From the NCBI GenBank assembly GCA_024529925.1, contig JAFEUB010001110.1:1-64000 (forward strand): a stretch of 64,000 nucleotides of DNA. Direction: 5' to 3'. Shown piece after piece: positions 58,556 through 64,000 of this stretch (its first letter is position 1; each line of letters begins with the position of its first letter). The stretch comes from Ophthalmolycus amberensis (lineage: Eukaryota > Chordata > Actinopteri > Perciformes > Zoarcidae). The position numbers and the translations under genes were made by a program. The notes beneath the pieces were generated by a model. That model was not told the origin of the DNA. It did not search any database and saw only the letters and a list, made by a program, of their open reading frames with translations.

Positions 58556-61500
58556 ATGGATTCTCAGTTTGCTCACCTCCGCCAGCGGGACACCAGTGTG
58601 TCGATGCTGAGGGTGAAAATGTCCCGCAGGAGGTCTCAGTCCCAGAAGGAAAACCGAGAACGGGTCGTGAACACCCGCAGGCAGCTGGCCGAGCTCCCAG
58701 AGCTGGAAATGTCTTCCCTGGATGCCTCCATTGCTACGGCCAGCATGTTAACCATTCAAGAGAAGACATTGAACAATGGCAAATCTGCTAAAAGTACGTC
58801 TGCACTTCACACCGAAGCTACACCTCAAACCTAATAACATGTTCACAATAAGGCACCCACAGCAATAACCCTCCATTTTCTTCACAGACGTGGCTGTAGA
58901 AGAGAGGTTGAAACAGCTTGGGCGCTGGAAAGAGCGCAAGGCTCTTGAGAAAGAGAAGGAAAAGAGGGAAAGGGAGCGTAAAGGGGTGTTCAAGACGGGC
59001 ATGTATCGTCCGACAGACACCTGTACCATTCCCTCACTGCCTAAAGTCCCAGCTGCCTCAACCAGAGCGAAGGAGGTGAGGGAGGACTCCTCAATAGACT
59101 AGTTTACACTATTTACTGTAAATATCTACCCCACTACTCCTATTAGATACTATGACATGAACTATAACAGAGGCATGGCTCTTTATGGCATTTATAATCA
59201 TGAATGACTCCAAATGGTCAACATGTAATCGTTTGCTTGTTTTTCAGACCAAAGCGAACACTGCTTCAACCCAGAGTTCCAGAGTCACTCGTTCTATGAA
59301 GCAGCAGCAGCAAGTTGAGAGGGTAATACTGAGAAAGATACCCTTCTCATTATGTTCTTATATTAACTTCCATAAAAATAAAATCTAATGTGCACATTGT
59401 TGCTTTTCTTTTGACAAAATGTCTACAGCCTCTGAAGATGCAGGTTCCAAATGCTGCGGGGAAAAAAGGTAAATAAATCGAATGTCCCTTTTATTTTAAA
59501 TGGGGCACGCCGTCTTCTGTGACCTGTTGTATTTTAGATCTGACCTGTTACCCCTCCTACAGCTCAACCTGCTGTGGGCCGATCCACCAGGAGCCGGGTC
59601 GCTGCGCCTGCTCCGGCTATTTCCAAGATTAAAGTTTCTGCAGGTGAGTAATAACAATAACAAAAAATCCCCACACATAACTGGACCTTGAAACCAGCTA
59701 TTGTGTTGGTTTCACCCTATCGTGTTCCCTTATTTGCGTCTCTCTCTGTGTCATGCCATCCTACTTAAGTGGAGCCTGTCGTACGAGCTTTGAGGACCAG
59801 AGCGGCCAACAGGCCTCCCGTTACAGCGGCTCCTGTGGTGAAAGACAACCTGATGGGTAAGTCTGCAGCTACGCGCTGTGCCAGGGCCGCAGTTTAAACA
59901 GTTTTTGCTATCGTTTGACAAAACCACTCTTAATATTCCTGAAATTCCTCTCCGTACCCTCAGATGTAAGAAACACAAGAAGCAGAGCATTCGTCAACCA
60001 CGTGGCCCCCTTTTCATACAGAGAAAACAACTGTAACGGTAAATCATGAAATGTTGATAAAGAGCCATCCAATTTAAGATGCTGTTGATCAGTTTTACTT
60101 TTCCCATCTGACTAATTGCTTTTAACATCTTCTACCATTTTATGTGCGTCTCTCCTTTTTGAATACGCAGCAGCTTCCAACAGCACTGATAAGCCTGTCG
60201 TGGCCATGGTGAGCATTTCTTTGAGTTTTACACACCGTGTGTTAAAGTTGCGACTATATTTTCACCAGTAAAACGTAACTTAATTAGTTTGCTGTTTTTG
60301 TGTTGTGTAGGAGATTGAGATGCTGGAGCCAGAGGAAACGCCTTGTCCCCCCAGCCCGGCACCCTGCTGTGAAGAGACAAACATGGCGGCAGACCAAGCT
60401 CCGACCGACTCTGTCCCTGTTGTGGATCCCGTTGAAGCGTCGTCCTCTCCATCTTCTTTTGCTCCACAAGGCTTTATATTCCAGGCTCCCACTGGCTTGT
60501 CCTCCTTCAAGTTCGAGCCTCTCACTCCTCGCTCAGCAGACGCCTTCCTCACACCGAGGTCTGTCTGTTTTCAGTTTGTAGTTTTTATTAAGATATTTAA
60601 AACACCGTAAATATGAAACGACAAGGTACCGGAGATTTGTGTGTGTGCCCTCGATCATTTCTATGGTTTAAAACGTGGAGTTGTTTCTTATCCCAATGCC
60701 GTGCTGTTGCTCTTCCTACCTAGCCCCAGCTTCAGTATTCCAGAGGTCCCCGCTTTCAACATTGAGCCTCAGGCTGATCCACGTGAACCCTCTCCCCCAA
60801 AATCCTCTCGCCGCTCTCCTCCCCGCACAGCTCCCACAATGGCCCCTCCCACTCCAGGCAGCCCCCTGGAATCAAAGCAAGACGTAAAATACTTCAGGTG
60901 ACATCCCTTTTTTAAAAGTATTCCTAGTCATCTATTGTTCAGATTTTCCAATTCCTTTTCACAATCGTCATTTTTATAATCGTCTCTTTTTATTGTGTGT
61001 TCTTCAGATCTGAAGTTGCCAATGAGACAGACGGACTGATGACTCTGTGTGTCCAATGGGAGTCTAAAGTGGATGATGAGTCCATCCCAGAAGAGAGTGA
61101 GTGTGTCATGCTGAATATGTGACTGTTTTGTGGTGTCCCTAATTGGAAGAAATGATCTTATTCCCTAACTGAACGGTTGTAATTCACTGTCTTATTATTT
61201 TGCCCGTGTCTGTTCAGTGAGAGACCAGATGCGTACAGCTGTGGGCCAAGCGAGGCTGTTGATGAAGGAGCGCTTTAAACAGTTCGGCGGTCTGGTGGAC
61301 GACTGCGAGCTGGGCCGGGGGGAGAAGATCACCACCCGCACTGACCTGCAGGGATTCTGGGACATGGTGTATTACCAGGTGAGTGTCCTCAAGAGAGGTA
61401 CAACACACTGTTTCAGACACCAGACGCATAAGGAGAAAGATTATATTTGCTTTGTGCCATTTTTCAGGTCGAGGATGTCCACAAGAAGTTTGACGCTCTT

Positions 61501-63596
61501 AAAGAAGCAGAGAGCCGAGGCTGGGTGGAGGAGCACAAGCCACCGCCACGACAGAAGAAAGTGGTGAAGGTGACGACTGTTTCTGAATATGTTTGTGTTT
61601 TCAAATAAGTTAGTTTGCTCTGTTTAGGCGCAAATAGTGTCATGACATGGATGTAAAGACTTGATGCCCGTACTGTGCTTTTGACAGAAACCACCGGCTG
61701 CACCTGCCAAGCCAACAGGAACTAAAGCGGCGGCCAAGTCTCGCCTGGCTGCTGTGAAAGCGGCCATGAAAGCCAAACAGCAGGCAGCCAAGGCAGCGAA
61801 AGATGCTGGCAGTGATGAAGACAACCCCAGCCTGAACTCTGAGGAAGCGCAGTCCCAAGCCGAGCCCCAACTGACGGTGGTCTTTGACGGAGGCTTCTTC
61901 CAGGTGGAGAGCCCAGCCAGACCATCGGGTGAGAGAAAAATAGCTAAAAGGCCTTGTTTTTCATGTCATTCGTCAGCGTTTGCTTGTGTACTTTTCCCTG
62001 CTGGACTAACGATCATGTCGTCGTGTCTGTAGGTTCGGTGAGGAGACCCAGCCGTCTGATTGCTGCCGTGCTGCCTCAGGCCTCTCCGTGCTCCAACTAC
62101 CTCACCCCTAGAAGAGTCACTCGGCGATCCCTTGCACTGGCACAGACCCCCCTTCACACCATCGCCTCTCCCGCTCAGCCCGTCCACACTCCTGCCCTCA
62201 ACCAAACCCCAGCACAAGCACCGAAGTCTCAACGTGGCACTCCGCAGTCATCCCAGAACAGAAAGGACACTGTAAATGTCTCCCTTTGTTTCTCACCTGT
62301 CAAGGAAGTGCTTTCAGACGACACCCAGCCCGAAGGAAGCCCTGCGCACCAAGAAATGGCCGCCACGTGGGCAAACGCTGCTTCTGCTCCTGAATTGAGC
62401 ATGCCCGCAACCGTGCAGTCACTTCCATCCATTAATGTCGTCGAGGAGCAAGGCGAACCAGCTGAAGTCGTCGACCTCCCTCTCTCTCCATGCAAAACAA
62501 CTCTAACTGTGCCCCAGTCCCCTGAGCCCTCATCATCCCTGAGTTTCACGTTGTCCCCCTGTGTGACTCCCAGCCAGCCTCCCTTCTCCTCCCCTCCTGC
62601 TGTGCAGGGTCATTCTGGAGGCCCACGGGTCTGTGTGTCTTACACCAGACATCTCGGTTGTTCAGGTAAACACATCTTCAGGCTTCACTAAATGTATTTA
62701 TTAAGACGAATATCAGCCTCATAAGATGCCCTTTGTTGAAATATATGATCCAAACTCTTCTTTTGCTATGCAATAAGTTATTTTCTCTTTATTTCAGGAA
62801 ATTCCTGGGTTGGACTTTGAGCAGTTACCTCCAGCCGTCACAGAGATGCAGCCTGTCACCACGGGAGGTTTTGACCCCCGTGGTGGTGGATGTAGAGATG
62901 GAGAGTCCTAGCGCTCAGACAGAGAACCTGCTTACTCTGCAAGAACCAGGTATGATTGATGCCTATGGGTCCTGTGCATGCACTCACACTGTGTACACTT
63001 GTGTTTTATACCATAACAACACTAATTTATACTAAAACTGCAGCAGACAGGATTTCTTTTATTATTATTGGAATGTGTTTGAAGATATCAAAACTAGGAT
63101 TAAATTGTGTCGTTGTTGTCTTAGTGCCACTGATGTTTTTCTTTAACTGTCAATCCTCTAATATCAGACCTTCATGCTGCAACTTTCAGAGAAACTGTTG
63201 TGATTGCCTGGTTACAAGGGAATACCTCACTGGGCTTTATTCTGGCTTGTTTTAAATTGCACTACTTCCTTCACTCACTGTCGTGCTCACTTCTCACTGT
63301 CACCACAGCACATCCAGCGGTGTGTTCAGCTTTGATGCTTCAGTCACTACAGGTTAAAGTCTTTATTTCAAATATTGACCTTTTCTTTTTAAAAATCCAC
63401 ATTGGACTTAATTATCACTTCTATATCTTTATTTCAGCCTCATCATTGCTGACTAGTCTTACTGTATTTTTCTTTGTGCGTTTCTCAGTCCCAGACAGCC
63501 GAGTCAGCCATGCTGTTCTTCACCCCGGACCTGAAGGACCGGATACGCCAGTCTGTCTGTCCAACTGACCTCATGGTCTTTACACCGCCCCTCTGA
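58556..63596 (+). CDS. dlgap5: dlgap5 (HURP), mitotic spindle microtubule protein; frame problems near 3' end
   Basis: DLGAP5 bundles kinetochore microtubules downstream of Ran-GTP and Aurora A. Exons: 58556-58793, 58888-59075, 59248-59322, 59429-59468, 59563-59643, 59770-59856, 59964-60038, 60171-60208, 60311-60558, 60724-60897, 61008-61096, 61218-61378, 61468-61569, 61688-61928, 62033-62665, 62798-62949, 63309-63352 (tentative), 63489-63596. Signatures: SQFAHLRQRDTS and RRRSQSQKENRERV at the N-terminus, a charged microtubule-binding helix, KGVFKTGMYRPTDTC, FEPLTPRSADAFLTP, and the GKAP-homology block RTAVGQARLLMKERFKQFGG, LVDDCELGRG, DLQGFWDMVYYQVED, VVFDGGFFQVESP. The last exon ends DLMVFTPPL. 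Expected length is about 923 aa (human 846). The exon sum is two bases over a multiple of three. Read literally, the frame stops at TGA 62818-62820, losing about 90 residues. I start at the ATG 58556; an upstream in-frame GTG is not used. Confidence 0.9.
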
Positions 63597-63697
63597 TGCG
63601 TTTGCATATATTGACTGCTTTTTTTTACTCTCACTGGAAAAGAAAAATCTTTGCGTGATTCTGACTTTTTATTTTTAGATGCCTGTTTTGTTATACA

Positions 63698-63703
63698 ATT
63701 AAA
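63698..63703 (+). terminator. dlgap5 poly(A) signal
   Basis: ATTAAA about 100 bp after the stop codon, followed by a T-rich stretch. Confidence 0.65.
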
Positions 63704-63719
63704 GTTATATTTACAACAA

Positions 63720-64000
63720 AGTATTGAACAGTAGTCTTCATTTACATCCAAGCACAAATCAGCAGTACATTCAATGTTTTTATCGGTCACTGTATTTAAA
63801 GGCATTGGTTTGTTTTTGGACTGTGTGGATAGAACGGGTACAGCAAAGCGTGCTTCATCGGGTTTGTCTGTTGCATCTCAGTGTCATTCATCAGCCTCCT
63901 GATGCCCCCCCTCTACCTGTAACACAGTACAACACTGAGCTTTACACACAGTCTTTGGCACAATAACGTGAGTAAAGGAGCAGTAGAGTGATTTTTGATG
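63720..64000. other. Region beyond dlgap5
   Basis: No gene or repeat recognised in the last 280 bases. Confidence 0.5.

Noticed and set aside
63200..63568. Plus-strand ORF overlapping the last dlgap5 exon
   Set aside because: Different frame from the conserved C-terminus (DLMVFTPPL) and mostly intronic.
1..64000. CRISPR arrays, operons, phage or bacterial genes
   Set aside because: All clustered short repeats are simple microsatellites, and all genes are spliced vertebrate genes.

Overview
The window is vertebrate nuclear DNA and almost certainly from a ray-finned (percomorph-like) teleost. Genes are split into many short exons with GT-AG introns, CA/CT/ATCT microsatellites are dense, LINE tails and hAT elements are of fish type, and the protein-coding content is typical of fish: a tandem trio of small parvalbumins beside ccz1. 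I see no prokaryotic features, CRISPR arrays, tRNA or rRNA genes.

Layout from left to right. (1) 141-399, +: the last two coding exons of baiap2l1, then a long 3' UTR region. (2) 2,110-2,494: a LINE tail that runs into a 330-bp ATCT microsatellite. (3) 4,089-13,245, +: complete tecpr1 in 23 coding exons, with one apparent single-base frameshift. (4) 13,382-14,800: a decayed hAT transposon carrying a nested long-TIR MITE, in the tecpr1 3' region. (5) 16,168-16,197: a perfect palindrome carrying a poly(A) signal on each strand, between the convergent genes tecpr1 and bhlha15. (6) 16,934-17,497, -: bhlha15 (Mist1). (7) 21,018-24,905, -: a five-exon gene ending in a typical LMTK2-type C-terminus but with no kinase domain. 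(8) 25-34 kb: mostly empty, with a few conserved-looking noncoding patches. (9) 34,266-46,557, +: three parvalbumin genes, the last oncomodulin-like (pvalb8) and flanked by a 300-bp inverted repeat. (10) 48,888-55,640, +: complete ccz1. (11) 56,337-57,250, -: a 5'-truncated LINE. (12) 58,556-63,596, +: dlgap5 (HURP) behind a G2/M-type promoter, with reading-frame problems near its 3' end.

The order baiap2l1-tecpr1-bhlha15-lmtk2-parvalbumin/oncomodulin-ccz1, with matching orientations, reproduces the block I know from mouse chromosome 5 and the two human chromosome 7 segments, except that bri3 is not visible. Several products act in the endolysosomal system: TECPR1 in autophagosome/lysosome tethering, CCZ1 as part of the Rab7 exchange factor, and LMTK2 in endosomal traffic. 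The parvalbumins are cytosolic calcium buffers, BHLHA15 is a secretory-cell transcription factor and DLGAP5 a mitotic spindle protein.

The most interesting item is the kinase-less LMTK2-like gene. I assembled it from five exons with correct splice sites and phases that together give one open frame of 346 codons. Exon coordinates are hand-derived from splice sites and frame consistency; no alignment or transcript data were available.
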